Source of the DNA: Chloroflexi bacterium UBA4733
GTDB taxonomy: Bacteria > Chloroflexota > UBA4733
Assembly: GCA_002404055.1 (NCBI GenBank)
Contig: DHIZ01000031.1
Coordinates: forward strand, 1 to 54,898
Reading direction: 5' to 3'
DNA: 54,898 nt
The notes beneath the pieces are model-generated. The model had not been told where the DNA came from and did no database searches. It saw only the letters and a list, made by a program, of their open reading frames with translations. Positions 8,700-17,044 of this stretch are shown here, one piece after another. How positions within the stretch are numbered: the stretch's first letter is position 1; each line of letters starts with the position of its first letter. The translations under genes and the position numbers were made by a program.

Positions 8700-9137
8700 A
8701 TGCCTCCGTTTGAGTCTGATGGCAACTTGCCGCCAGGGATCCACTGGGTCGACTGGAGCGAATTCGTGGTTCGCTATGGTACGACAGATTACCGACGACA
8801 ACTGATGCGGGGACTTAAGGCAGCGCTCGATTCGCTCAAAGGGGCAGGTTGTATGAGCGTCTACGTCGACGGCAGCTTTGTGACGAGTAAGGTAGTACCG
8901 GGCGATTACGATGCCTGCTGGGACGAAACTGGTGTCAAGCTGGCCCTCCTCGACCCGGCGTTGCGCACCTTTGCCAACAGGCGATTGGCACAGAAGATTA
9001 AATTCATGGGGGAGCTATTTCCAGCGTCAGACGCTGCGGATGGACAAGGAGCCACTTTCCTAGCGTTCTTTCAGATTGATAAAGCAACTGGTGGGAGCAA
9101 AGGAATCGTTGCCATAGACCTTCGGAGGATGCCATGA
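8700..9137 (+). CDS. Nucleotidyltransferase-like protein (DUF6932-like), gene 1 of six-gene operon
   Basis: 145 aa. A GSFVTSK segment followed by PGDYDACWDE has the G-S-[x]n-D-x-D arrangement of small nucleotidyltransferase-fold proteins, here like the family I remember as DUF6932 (not checked). Upstream in-frame codons to 8598 precede the promoter, so I chose ATG 8700. The stop TGA overlaps the ATG of the next gene (ATGA), showing translational coupling. Possible role: a toxin-like or regulatory nucleotidyltransferase. Whether the fold is active cannot be judged, since only one Asp pair is evident. Confidence 0.65.
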   Translation: MPPFESDGNLPPGIHWVDWSEFVVRYGTTDYRRQLMRGLKAALDSLKGAGCMSVYVDGSFVTSKVVPGDYDACWDETGVKLALLDPALRTFANRRLAQKIKFMGELFPASDAADGQGATFLAFFQIDKATGGSKGIVAIDLRRMP

Positions 9138-10597
9138 TAAAGAACCAGCGTCAGTATCGAATTACGAAGGCGCAGGCCGACCGTTTTGCGCAGGCGCTTT
9201 CCCGCTTATCGGCGCCAGGGCAGGATCAGCAGGTAGACCCTCTCCTTCGCCAGTTACAACAAGACGCGCTGCAGAGTCAGCTCGATGACCTGCGTGAGGA
9301 GTTAGCTGAGTATGACGCCGTACGCGCAGGGCAGTACGCGCTTCCTGGCTTCGCGCTATATATGGAACTTCCCCGCCTGCTGATCCAGCGGCGGATTGCG
9401 TCAGGAATGAGTCAAAAGGACCTGGCGGATCAATTGGGCCTCAAAGAGCAGCAGGTGCAACAATACGAAGCAACCGACTACGCAAGCGCCAGCTTCGGAC
9501 GACTTCAAGAGATGATGCGCGCGCTTGAAGTACGCCCTGCCATCGATAGTGCGGCTGTCGCCACTCAGGCGTCCCTCCAGACACTCCTTGATCGCCTGAA
9601 AGAGATCGGCTTTGATCGGAAATTCGCCACAACTCGTCTCATTCCTCGGCGGCTCTTGGCGCAACTGGAAGCAGTAGGTGAAGCCGGAGAAGAGAGCAAG
9701 GTGCTGGTGCTTCGTGCGGCGGAGGCTGCCGGACGGTTGCTTGACTTGAGTGCTGCTGCGCTCTTTGGGACCGGTATCCCAAAGCTGGACAGCCAGGCAG
9801 CACTCGCGGGTGTACGGTTCAAGGTAGCGGCGGGCGTGAACGAGGAGAAACTCTACGCTTACACCGTATACGCTCATCATCTTGCGCGCCTCGTCCTTGA
9901 TGCCACTCAGCATTTGCCAATCCGACCAATTCCGACCGATTGGCGCGAGGTGCGGTCGGCCATTCTTTCGTCGTACGGAACGATCACGTTCGAGCACGTA
10001 CTGAGGTACATGTGGGATCAAGGAGTACCGGTGCTGCCCCTTCGTGATGCCGGCGCATTCCACGGCGCTTGCTGGCGAGTGAATGGCCGGAATGTGATTG
10101 TGCTCAAGCAGCAGACGCAATCGCCAGCGCGCTTGGCACACGTTGCCCTTCACGAGTTCCGTCACGCCGGCGAGGCGCCGGAGGCATCATCATTCGCCGT
10201 GGTTGAGGCGGGGTTAGAGGATCACCAGTTCCAACGTCGGGACGATGAGCAAGTCGCTAATACTTTTGCAGGAAACGTCCTTCTGAATGGGCAGGCAGAG
10301 GAACTAGCCCATCGCTGCGCAAGTGAGGCGAATGGCTACATCCCGTTCTTGAAGAGAATCGTGCCCAGGGTAGCCAACCAGGAGGGCGTGCCAGTTGACT
10401 CCCTCGCCAACTACCTGGCGTATCGACTGACGCTGGAGGGTACGAACTGGTGGGGCACGGCGGCGACACTGCAAGAGAGTGGCGTTGATGCCTGGGAACT
10501 AGCACGCAGCGTGTTCGCGGAGCGCGTTCAGGTCGATCAACTCGAACAGGGTGACCAAATGGCGCTTATGCAAGCTCTCGCTGAGGGAGAGGGATGA
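9134..10597 (+). CDS. XRE-type HTH plus ImmA/IrrE zinc metallopeptidase, gene 2
   Basis: 487 aa. Residues about 85-140 hold a Cro/C1 helix-turn-helix (GMSQKDLADQLGLKEQQVQQYE). The C-terminal half is an ImmA/IrrE-like zincin with HEFRH at 340-344 and the downstream acidic/His segment EDHQFQRRDDEQVANTFAG that supplies the remaining ligand. Proteins of this family (IrrE, ImmA) cleave a DNA-binding repressor in response to stress or DNA damage, and several act as antitoxins or phage-response switches. Together with gene 1 it resembles a regulatory or toxin-antitoxin front end for the biosynthetic-looking genes behind it (inference). Coupled to its neighbours by a 4-bp overlap upstream and a 4-bp gap downstream. 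Confidence 0.85.
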   Translation: MIKNQRQYRITKAQADRFAQALSRLSAPGQDQQVDPLLRQLQQDALQSQLDDLREELAEYDAVRAGQYALPGFALYMELPRLLIQRRIASGMSQKDLADQLGLKEQQVQQYEATDYASASFGRLQEMMRALEVRPAIDSAAVATQASLQTLLDRLKEIGFDRKFATTRLIPRRLLAQLEAVGEAGEESKVLVLRAAEAAGRLLDLSAAALFGTGIPKLDSQAALAGVRFKVAAGVNEEKLYAYTVYAHHLARLVLDATQHLPIRPIPTDWREVRSAILSSYGTITFEHVLRYMWDQGVPVLPLRDAGAFHGACWRVNGRNVIVLKQQTQSPARLAHVALHEFRHAGEAPEASSFAVVEAGLEDHQFQRRDDEQVANTFAGNVLLNGQAEELAHRCASEANGYIPFLKRIVPRVANQEGVPVDSLANYLAYRLTLEGTNWWGTAATLQESGVDAWELARSVFAERVQVDQLEQGDQMALMQALAEGEG

Positions 10598-10601
10598 GTT
10601 G

Positions 10602-11315
10602 ATGGCCGGTAATACAACGCTGCCTGGCGGGCTAAAGCCGCTTGGCATGACGTGTACCAGTACGGACTGCGCAAATGGGCTTCACTTTTTTCGCCCCAAA
10701 CCGCCGCAGAAGCGCAAAGTGATCGCTGCACGCGCGGCTACGAGCCAACTGACGCTCCCTTTGCCTGGGTTCGCGGAGAACGCACCCGCTGCTCGGTGGC
10801 AGCCGCCGATCTCGCCGCGCGGGCTGTGCCGAGCATGCGGAGCGGATCTGGTGGACTGGAACCGTGTGACACAGCGCGACCTCTCCGACGTGGCTCACAC
10901 ATTCGAGGAGATGCGCAAAGAGCGGATTCGGCACTATTTCTGGCATGCTGAGTTTGATGAGGCAGCCATACGCCACGCGCTCGGAAAAGGCATGCGCGGG
11001 CTCGACGAACGAGCAGAACAGGAGATCCGCATCAAGGTCGGGAGAACTACTGGCTTTGATGGACGCCAAACCCCGTTGACGGGTAACGTTATTCACTACG
11101 CGCAGCACGCGACTGCGACATGTTGCCGCAAGTGCATCGAAGAGTGGCATGCAATCCCGCAGGGGCCACCGCTCGAAGAAGCCGAAGTGACCTACTTGAC
11201 CGATCTGGTCCGCCTATACGTTCACGAGCGCCTACCCAACCTGGCCGAAGATGGGGTGAAGGTTCCGCGGGGTCGGGGGCCAAGCGGATTTCAAGAACTG
11301 GCAGCGCATAGGTGA
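10602..11315 (+). CDS. Cysteine-rich DUF4186-like protein, gene 3
   Basis: 237 aa from ATG 10602, preceded by GAGGGAGAGGG. Cysteines come in sets: MTCTSTDC near the N-terminus, CRACG in the middle, and CCRKC inside HATATCCRKCIEEWH in the C-terminal half. The last block resembles the domain I remember as DUF4186 (QHATATCCR.CL.KWH); function unknown. The metal-ligand-like pairs suggest zinc binding. Sits between the protease and the radical SAM gene in one operon. Confidence 0.6.
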   Translation: MAGNTTLPGGLKPLGMTCTSTDCANGLHFFRPKPPQKRKVIAARAATSQLTLPLPGFAENAPAARWQPPISPRGLCRACGADLVDWNRVTQRDLSDVAHTFEEMRKERIRHYFWHAEFDEAAIRHALGKGMRGLDERAEQEIRIKVGRTTGFDGRQTPLTGNVIHYAQHATATCCRKCIEEWHAIPQGPPLEEAEVTYLTDLVRLYVHERLPNLAEDGVKVPRGRGPSGFQELAAHR

Positions 11316-11375
11316 ACGCGTTGGCGCGTGCTCTTTTGCGCATCCTCATTCTCGCCGGCCCGATCGGCGCCGGTC

Positions 11376-12407
11376 ATGGCTAAGCAACGCCTTATCGACA
11401 CGGACGCCGTCTCGGAGCGCTATCGTGCGCTTTCAATCGACCTGGGGGGCAGACGCCTGCTCATCAGTAATCTGGCAGGCTCCGAAGAAGAGAGGGATCT
11501 GACCGTCCCGCCCAATTGCCAGGGATTCGGCCGTATTCACCACTTTCACCGAGAGACCAGCACAGGCTGGCCCCAAAATCCGCTGCCGATTGATCCGGCA
11601 TGTCGCGCGCTTGGCAGCCGACCAGTCGACACACTTCGCGCGCAGGCTTTCCAAAACGCTGCCTGCAATTGGCGCTGCTGGTACTGTTATGTGCCATTCA
11701 ATTTGCTGGCAGCTAGCAAGCGGTACTCAGACTGGCTCACGCCAGCGCAACTCATTGACTTGTATATAGACCAGCCGGAGCCGCCATTCGTTATTGACCT
11801 GACCGGGGGGCAGCCGGATCTCATCCCAGAATGGATACCCTGGATGATGAGCGAACTGCGTTCACGCCACCTTGATCGGGACATCTACCTATGGTCGGAT
11901 GACAACTTGAGTACGGACTATCTGTGGCGCTATCTCTCAGATACTGATCTGGACATGCTTGTCAATTACCGGAACTATGGGCGGGTAGGCTGCTTCAAGG
12001 GGTTTGACGATCACTCCTTCTCATTCAATACGTGTGCTGATCCAGCCCTATTTGATCGACAGTTTGAGTTGATGGGGCGATTGCTGGATCTCGGGATCGA
12101 CGTGTACGGATACGCTACATTCACCACCCCTGCTCGGCCCAGCGCAGAAATCCGTACCGCGATGGCGCGATTCGTCGATTGGCTGCAGCGTCTCGATGAA
12201 AACCTGCCGCTTCGTACCGTGCCGTTGGAAATTAAGACGTATACGCCCGTCGAACGCCGTCTTCGGGGAGAGCAAATGGGAGTGATCGACAGCCAAATAC
12301 CCGCTATCGCAGCGTGGCAAAGGGAGCTAGAGGAGCGGTTTACAGCGGCCGACCGCGCGAAGAATATCGTCGATGTTCCCCTCCGTGAGCAACGTCACCC
12401 ACAATGA
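11376..12407 (+). CDS. Radical SAM enzyme, gene 4
   Basis: 343 aa from ATG 11376 (a GTG at 11328 is also open; neither has a strong ribosome site). C97-x3-C101-x2-C104 (ACNWRCWYCYVP) is the canonical 4Fe-4S radical SAM motif, and LTGGQPDL follows as the GGE-like SAM-binding strand. No extra Cys cluster of a SPASM domain is visible. The substrate is unknown. The operon has a P-loop kinase and an ASCH protein, so a nucleotide or nucleic acid substrate is plausible but unproven. It does not show features that would let me call it viperin or QueE. Confidence 0.8.
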   Translation: MAKQRLIDTDAVSERYRALSIDLGGRRLLISNLAGSEEERDLTVPPNCQGFGRIHHFHRETSTGWPQNPLPIDPACRALGSRPVDTLRAQAFQNAACNWRCWYCYVPFNLLAASKRYSDWLTPAQLIDLYIDQPEPPFVIDLTGGQPDLIPEWIPWMMSELRSRHLDRDIYLWSDDNLSTDYLWRYLSDTDLDMLVNYRNYGRVGCFKGFDDHSFSFNTCADPALFDRQFELMGRLLDLGIDVYGYATFTTPARPSAEIRTAMARFVDWLQRLDENLPLRTVPLEIKTYTPVERRLRGEQMGVIDSQIPAIAAWQRELEERFTAADRAKNIVDVPLREQRHPQ

Positions 12408-12979
12408 CTGCCTATCCCGCTGCTCGGGATCACGAAGCCAATCTTGGCGGTAAGGCAGTGGTACTCGCGCAGTTGCGAGCGGCGCTAGCCGATGCTGTTC
12501 GCGGAGATCATTTTTGGGAAGGTTATCTCGCATCGCTCCGTGAAGGGCTCTGCTCCCCCTGCGTCGTACACGTTGTCGTGTGCGTGGAGCCGTTCCTCCA
12601 GGATATGCTCGACGGACGGAAGAGCATGGAGTCCCGGTTCTCGGCTCGCAAGATCGCGCCATATCGACACGTTCAAGCCGGCGATGTGCTCCTTCTGAAA
12701 CGGTCGTCCGGTCCGATTGTGGGCCTCTGCCGCGTTCGAGATGCGATGTTCTACGAGCTCAATCCCGGCTCATTCGCTTACATAAGAGCTGAGTATGCCG
12801 AAGCGCTCTGCGCCCAGGATCCGGCCTTCTGGGAACGTCGCCGATCGGCGTCTTATGCGACGCTCCTGAGCATCGACCAGGTGAAGTTAGTGGAGCGCAT
12901 TGCCTTTCCGAAGCGGGATCGCCGCGGCTGGGTAGTATTGCCATTGTCTCTCAGCCTTCCGTTCCCCGCCGAAACGTGA
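12404..12979 (+). CDS. ASCH-domain protein, gene 5
   Basis: 191 aa. Residues about 45-150 match the ASCH fold: a beta strand (VHVVVCVEPF), the helix with GRKSMESRFSARKIAPY, then GDVLLLKRSSGPIVGLCRV. ASCH domains relate to PUA folds and bind RNA or modified bases; some hydrolyse N4-acetylcytidine. ATG overlaps the previous stop as ATGA. In this operon it may read or protect a modified nucleic acid (inference). Confidence 0.75.
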   Translation: MTAYPAARDHEANLGGKAVVLAQLRAALADAVRGDHFWEGYLASLREGLCSPCVVHVVVCVEPFLQDMLDGRKSMESRFSARKIAPYRHVQAGDVLLLKRSSGPIVGLCRVRDAMFYELNPGSFAYIRAEYAEALCAQDPAFWERRRSASYATLLSIDQVKLVERIAFPKRDRRGWVVLPLSLSLPFPAET

Positions 12980-13518
12980 GACCGGTGGCATTGGCCTTTG
13001 CGGGCGGCATTGGCAGCGGAAAGACGACGCTCTCGACCGAGGTGGCTGAACGCCTCAGTTGGCCAAGGGTTGCTTTCGGCGACTACGTTCGTGGTGTTGC
13101 TATCCAGCGAGGGATCGCAGCCACGCGTGATCGGCTGCAGAGTCTCGGAGCGACGCTGATTGACGAGCAAGGTTGGGAAGGTTTCTGCCGTTCTGTCCTC
13201 GGTCAAGCGATGTGGCAACCCGGTGCGTCGATTGTCGTTGACGGTGCGCGCCACGCTGAGGTCGCAGTATCGCTCAAGCATCTCGTGGCTCCGTCCATCT
13301 TCCTGCTGGTGCTTGTCAAGACCGACCCCGTCGTCCGCGCCCGCCGAATAGCGGAAAGGAGAGCGGCCTACGAGTACGATCTCCCGATCGCCGCGACGCA
13401 TTCTACTGAGGAGCAGGTCGGGGATTTACTGCCGTCACTGGCTGACCTGGTGATTGACGGTTCGCAGCCATCTTACCAGTCAGTGGCTGCTATCACTGAG
13501 TGGCTCTCTTTCCAGTAG
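12976..13518 (+). CDS. P-loop nucleotide-kinase-like protein, gene 6
   Basis: 180 aa. GGIGSGKTT (residues 10-18) is a Walker A motif of the nucleoside/nucleotide or dephospho-CoA kinase type. DPVVRARRIAERR is a lid-like Arg-rich segment. Starts with GTG overlapping the previous stop (GTGA). Last gene of the run: after it the sequence decays into relics. A kinase acting on a nucleotide-like product of the radical SAM enzyme would be a coherent pathway, but no substrate residues can be assigned. Confidence 0.7.
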   Translation: MRPVALAFAGGIGSGKTTLSTEVAERLSWPRVAFGDYVRGVAIQRGIAATRDRLQSLGATLIDEQGWEGFCRSVLGQAMWQPGASIVVDGARHAEVAVSLKHLVAPSIFLLVLVKTDPVVRARRIAERRAAYEYDLPIAATHSTEEQVGDLLPSLADLVIDGSQPSYQSVAAITEWLSFQ

Positions 13519-13549
13519 CCGCCGAGGAGGGCAGTTCGTGGCCTTCAGA

Positions 13550-13655
13550 GCTGGCGGCTTTCTGTCCGTACTGCGCGTGGAGGTCGCTCCGGCACGCAGA
13601 TTAGGAAGCTGACGGAGTTGCCGGGACTAGTGCGAAGTGTGGCTTCCACGGGCAT
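13550..13655 (-). pseudogene. Relic of a second abiE-type operon (antitoxin start joined to toxin tail)
   Basis: On the minus strand an ATG at 13655 begins codons resembling the first residues of the AbiEi-type gene (M-x-x-EAT versus MSEAT at 3787). It then runs straight into a stretch matching the AbiEii-type gene near its 3' end: both share GTCAGC, TTCCT, GGAGCGACCTC and a CG-rich GACAGRA-like run in the same order. Nearly all of both genes is missing, as if by one internal deletion. The matching promoter and operator copy lies just upstream. Confidence 0.6.
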
Positions 13656-13672
13656 ATTTGGTCACTATCCAT

Positions 13673-13692
13673 TACTTGCTATACAGCAAATA
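13673..13692. promoter_or_regulatory. Decayed second copy of the abiE operator/promoter
   Basis: TACTTGCTAT ACAGCAAATA differs from the intact palindrome at 3805-3824 by two bases and sits 18 bp from its CAT, as there. The minus-strand -35 (TTGCGC) and 17-bp spacing are also kept. Further similarity (CAAT..TGGATCGG) runs beyond it, as at 3847-3862. Confidence 0.65.
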
Positions 13693-13758
13693 AGCCGCAA
13701 CTTATGCCGCCGCGCAATCTTGTGGATCGGGAGGGTGGGGTCGCCCTCGTAGCGCGCT

Positions 13759-13947
13759 TTAGCTTGCTTGGTTATCGTAGCCTGCCCGTTTACGGGCAGG
13801 CGCGGGTGGCTTGAGCGGGACTACTGGTAAACCGTCGAAGTCCGGCACGTCGACCAGATAGAGGTTGCCATAGCCGTCAGGGTCGGCAGTGAAGACGACC
13901 TGGAGGCCGTCGACCGAGAAGCGCGGATGGACCTGCAGCCGCTGCAC
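13759..13947 (-). pseudogene. C-terminal fragment of an oligogalacturonate-lyase/TolB-like beta-propeller protein
   Basis: About 62 codons from a GTG at 13947 read QVHPRFSVDGLQVVF and DPDGYGNLYLVDVPD, the last blade of a seven-bladed propeller as in oligogalacturonate lyase. The similarity runs a little upstream (FHVQRLQ) and then stops at the end of the sugar-binding protein gene. It is a truncated tail; the downstream residues (basic, Pro-rich) are probably out of family. Confidence 0.5.
13781..13800. terminator. GC-rich hairpin, possible terminator
   Basis: CCTGCCCG / CGGGCAGG form an 8-bp perfect stem (13781-13788 with 13793-13800) around a TTTA loop. There is no T tract on either side, so termination is only a guess. 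Confidence 0.3.
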
Positions 13948-13985
13948 GTGGAAGGAGCCGCGGTGCCGGCAGAGGCAGTCCCCTT

Positions 13986-14983
13986 TTACTGCGGGTTGGC
14001 CTGCAAGAAGGCATCCACGGTCTGCGCGATGGCCTTGCCGGCGTCGGCGGGGGCGACGGTGTTATTCCAGATCTTGCTCAGTTCCGGGTTGATCAGCCCG
14101 TTGATCTTGTCCTGATTGACGGAGAGCAGTCGGGTGAAGCTACCCGGGCCATCGGCCATGATCTCGACGACGGCGTTGGGTGTCTCCAATGACGGAATCT
14201 TCTGCAGCGCCTGCTGGGCGATCTTCTGGGCGTCCGGGTGGAAATAGACGTTGGTGCCGGTGGTCGCCGACACCGCGCTGCCCTCCGGGCCGACGCCATA
14301 TTTGACCCACTCCCAGGCGGCGTCAGCGCCTTGCTGGATTTAGGAGCCGCGCAGCAATAACCCTGTCACTGTCAGCACCGCCACCAGGAGGGAGGGCGGG
14401 CAAAACTGCAAGAGTTATTCTTGCGCGGGTCCTTAGCGATGGCATCGCCGGAGGTGGCGAAGTCGTGGGCATTGACGGTCTGCTTGGGGTAGGGGACCAT
14501 GCCCCATTTGAAGCTGGTGATCTTGTTGTAGGTAAGAATGCCCGATGTCCAGCGCGGCATCATCGCCACCTTGCCGATGCTGAACGCTTTGGTGTCGTCG
14601 TTGCCCACTTCCTTGCTGAAGTTGACCGGCATGACAGGATTCCTGTACATGAGGTCGTGCAGCATGCTCAGGCCTTCGATCGCGGCGGGGTCACCGTACA
14701 GACACTGTTTTGGCGCCTTGATGTCGTCGAACTCCTTGCCGCCGGCGCTATTCATCCAGAGGCGGGGCAGGCCCATGGAGGCGCCGGCCGGCGCCCAGGT
14801 GGCGCCGGTCTTTTTGGCGATATGGGTTGCCCCACTGGTGAAGGCTTCCCAGGTCCAGCCGTTCGCTTTCCACAGCTCGTAGGGCGTCTGGAGGCCGGCG
14901 GCGCGGAACAGGTCGGCGTTGTAGTAGTAGAGGTTGGGCGCCGCCCCATTCGGCAAGCCGATGGCATGGCCCTGGTAGCTCAT
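13986..14983 (-). pseudogene. Broken sugar ABC-transporter substrate-binding protein
   Basis: The central part (14983 to about 14430) reads SYQGHAIGLPNG, NLYYYNADLFRAAG and FSIGKVAMMPRW, typical of extracellular carbohydrate-binding proteins. The tail (14339-13986) continues with AWEWVKYGVGPEG and ends LQANPQ. Between them about 90 bp (14340-14430) of foreign sequence interrupts the frame; on the minus strand it could encode one hydrophobic segment (SLLVAVLTVTGLL). The signal peptide and N-terminal domain are missing. Not functional. Confidence 0.75.
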
Positions 14984-15024
14984 GATGTCGGGGCATGTTC
15001 TTCTGGTCCGCCAGGCTGCTCCGC

Positions 15025-15100
15025 CTATTTCCCCTTTATCTGCCGTAGCGCCTCATCGAACTCGATCTCGCCGGCGGCGAGAAGGTCCAGCATGTCCAGG
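15025..15100 (-). pseudogene. C-terminal fragment of a SHOCT-like/DUF4097-type protein
   Basis: About 25 codons on the minus strand read RLDMLDLLAAGEIEFDEALRQ and stop at 15025-15027. This is the small helical C-terminal module found on SHOCT-like and DUF4097 proteins. Nothing upstream continues it, because at about 15100 the sequence switches to plus-strand vWA coding. Confidence 0.45.
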
Positions 15101-15570
15101 CGCGAGGGGGACGGCGCAGGTCCCGGCGCCGGCAGCAAGGCGCAGAGCGTCGCCGATGCGCTCAACCGTCTGCTCAGCACCCTCGTGATCCGCGCCACCA
15201 AGGCCGAGGGGGTGCGTCACTACTTCGATATCGGCGTCATCGGCTATGGCCGGAAGGTAGGTCCGGCCTTCGAAGGTACCCTTGCTGCACGGTCGCTGGT
15301 CTCGGTGGAGGATATTTACGCCAACCCGGCGCGGGTGGAAGAGCGGACCCGCAAGGTGCCCGATGGCGCCGGCGTGGAGCAACTGGCGACCGCCGAGGGC
15401 GACCTGCGCCTGGGCGACACGCTGGTCATGGCGACCGACGCACTGGCGCAGTGGTTCCTCCGCCGTCATGAGCAGGGCGAGCGACCATGGGCCAGCCTGC
15501 CGGCAGATGCCGATTTCGCCGGCTTCATCGCCGAGCAGCGCGCTCAACGGCGGCTACGGAATGACGATAT
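15100..15570 (+). pseudogene. vWA-PP2C chimera created by deletion
   Basis: Two different gene pieces lie in one open frame. First, a von Willebrand factor A domain without its start (SVADALNRLLSTLVIRA, YFDIGVIGYGRKVG, EDIYANPARVEERTRKVPDGAG). Then, joined after DGAG, the end of a PP2C-like phosphatase (TAEGDLRLGDTLVMATDALAQ, ending RLRNDD). In intact loci vWA, PP2C and kinase proteins are separate neighbours, so the join marks a deletion. Confidence 0.6.
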
Positions 15571-15939
15571 CGCAACATCCTGGTGGCGGGCGGCCATATC
15601 CGACTGGTGGACTACGACGGCATGTTCGTGCCCGGCCTGCGCGGCAACGCCCCCGACGAGCGCGGCAACGACCAGTTCCAGCACCCCACTCGCAGCAAGC
15701 AGGACCATGATGAAGGGGTCGACCGCTTCGCAGCGCTGGTGATCTACCTCTCGCTGCGCGCCCTGGCTGTTGACCCGCACCTCTGGGAGGAGTTCCACAC
15801 GGGGGAGAACTTGATCCTGTCGCGCGACGACTTTCTCTGCTATTGCCCCGAGTGCCTGGCGCAGGGGAAGCGCACGGCGCTCCACGGCTGGCAGAAGGCG
15901 CCCTGCGGGCACATGGCGATGTCACCTAGCTCCCGGTGA
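15571..15939 (+). pseudogene. Protein-kinase-like C-lobe fragment of the same decayed module
   Basis: Starts mid-domain at RNILVAGGHIRLVDYDGMF: the Asn of a kinase catalytic loop and a DYD metal-binding triad. It continues through RGNDQFQHP and FAALVIYLSLRALAVDP to SRDDFL. After about 15838 a Cys/His-bearing tail (YCPECLAQGK) seems to belong to something else. The N-lobe and catalytic HxD are missing. Confidence 0.55.
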
Positions 15940-16972
15940 TCTCCTGCACCTGCGCAAAGAAACCCCGCTTGCGCTCTGTGTTGAGGCGCCAGTTCACCGG
16001 CACGTTCTGGAAGCCTTCAGTATAGTCGGAGTGAAAGGCCCCGCCACCGGCCGCCGGTCCGGGATCAAAGTAGCCCCAGGAGGCGTGTTCGGCTGTGGCT
16101 GCCAGGAAATTGTTTATGGGCTGGTCGAAGTCGAAGTGGTCGTCCTCGTTGAAGACGATGGGCATTGGCCGGTAGGTCGGCAAGGCGCGGGTGCGGCCCA
16201 CCATGTCGCCGATGGTCGCCGGATCGCTGACGCCGTTGCCGTGCAGCAGCGCCAGGTCGGAGACCGCCAGGACGCGCTCGCCGGGGATGGCCCGCCCCTT
16301 GTAGCTCGTGCCCACCAGCAACCGTCGTCCATCCTTGCTGGTGTCGCGCACCTGCTCGATCAACTCGTGAATCCGCTCCGGCTGTAAGATGGCGTGCTCG
16401 TAGCGCGGCACGTCGCATTCGTTGGATATCTCGATGATGGCGTTGCCGTAGCCGCCCTCCAGCAGCCAGTGGACGGCGTTGTCCACGCCCCGCCGCACAG
16501 CGGCCTCATCGCGCAGGTGCTCGTCCTGACCGAAGTAGAAGAGGCCGAGGATGGCCACCATGCCGAGGGCGTCCAGGCGGTTCAGGATGCGGCGCAGGCG
16601 GTTCAGGTAGGCGGGGCGCAGTTGGCCTTCCGCTGTGAAGCCGCTATTCAGCCAGGGTTGCAGCCTGCCGTAGCCCTCCGGGTTGCCGCCCTGGAGGTTG
16701 AGCGTGACCGCCAGCAAACCGTGCCGTCGGTATTCCGGCAGCATCGCCAGGAATTCGTTCGCGTTGCGTTCCGCATCCCAGACGCTGCTATCCGGGTAGG
16801 CCCAGCCCGGCCGCGTCTCCGGATTGAGGTCGTCGAACGTCGCCTGCACCATCCGCGAGTTCAGCAACAGCCCTTCGATGCGCTGTTCCTGCCAGGTTCG
16901 ACCGGGGTAAGTCGGCTGGCCGTTGATGAAGAAGTCGTCGCCAGAGATGGAGACCAGGGTCCGGGTGGTCAC
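15926..16972 (-). CDS. Cellulase-like (TIM-barrel) glycoside hydrolase
   Basis: 348 aa. FFINGQPTYPGRTW near the N-terminus, then IIEISNECDVP (acid/base Glu after strand 4) and PIVFNEDDHFD (nucleophile Glu after strand 7) fit the GH clan-A barrel plan, close to GH5-like enzymes. I chose the GTG at 16972 since GGAGG lies 8 nt upstream; the TTG at 16987 would sit inside that ribosome site. No signal peptide, so probably cytoplasmic. Together with the broken sugar-binding protein and lyase tail it looks like the survivor of a plant-sugar locus swallowed by the defence island. Confidence 0.75.
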   Translation of the reverse strand: MTTRTLVSISGDDFFINGQPTYPGRTWQEQRIEGLLLNSRMVQATFDDLNPETRPGWAYPDSSVWDAERNANEFLAMLPEYRRHGLLAVTLNLQGGNPEGYGRLQPWLNSGFTAEGQLRPAYLNRLRRILNRLDALGMVAILGLFYFGQDEHLRDEAAVRRGVDNAVHWLLEGGYGNAIIEISNECDVPRYEHAILQPERIHELIEQVRDTSKDGRRLLVGTSYKGRAIPGERVLAVSDLALLHGNGVSDPATIGDMVGRTRALPTYRPMPIVFNEDDHFDFDQPINNFLAATAEHASWGYFDPGPAAGGGAFHSDYTEGFQNVPVNWRLNTERKRGFFAQVQEITGS

Positions 16973-17044
16973 TATACACTCCTCCAACTCGGGTTGACGG
17001 GTACGCTACGCCAGAGCGAAGAGGCGACCGATGAGCGCCAATCG

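Noticed and set aside
11376..12407. Viperin or 7-carboxy-7-deazaguanine synthase
   Set aside because: The radical SAM Cys motif alone does not identify either, and no further family signature could be seen.
14409..14425. Inverted repeat GCAAGA...TCTTGC in the insert that breaks the sugar-binding protein
   Set aside because: A 6-bp stem with no target duplication or further structure is too weak to call a mobile element.
14465..15742. One 425-codon plus-strand gene
   Set aside because: Its first half lies antisense to the sugar-binding protein and only the second half (vWA and PP2C pieces) is coding; treated as a chimeric relic.
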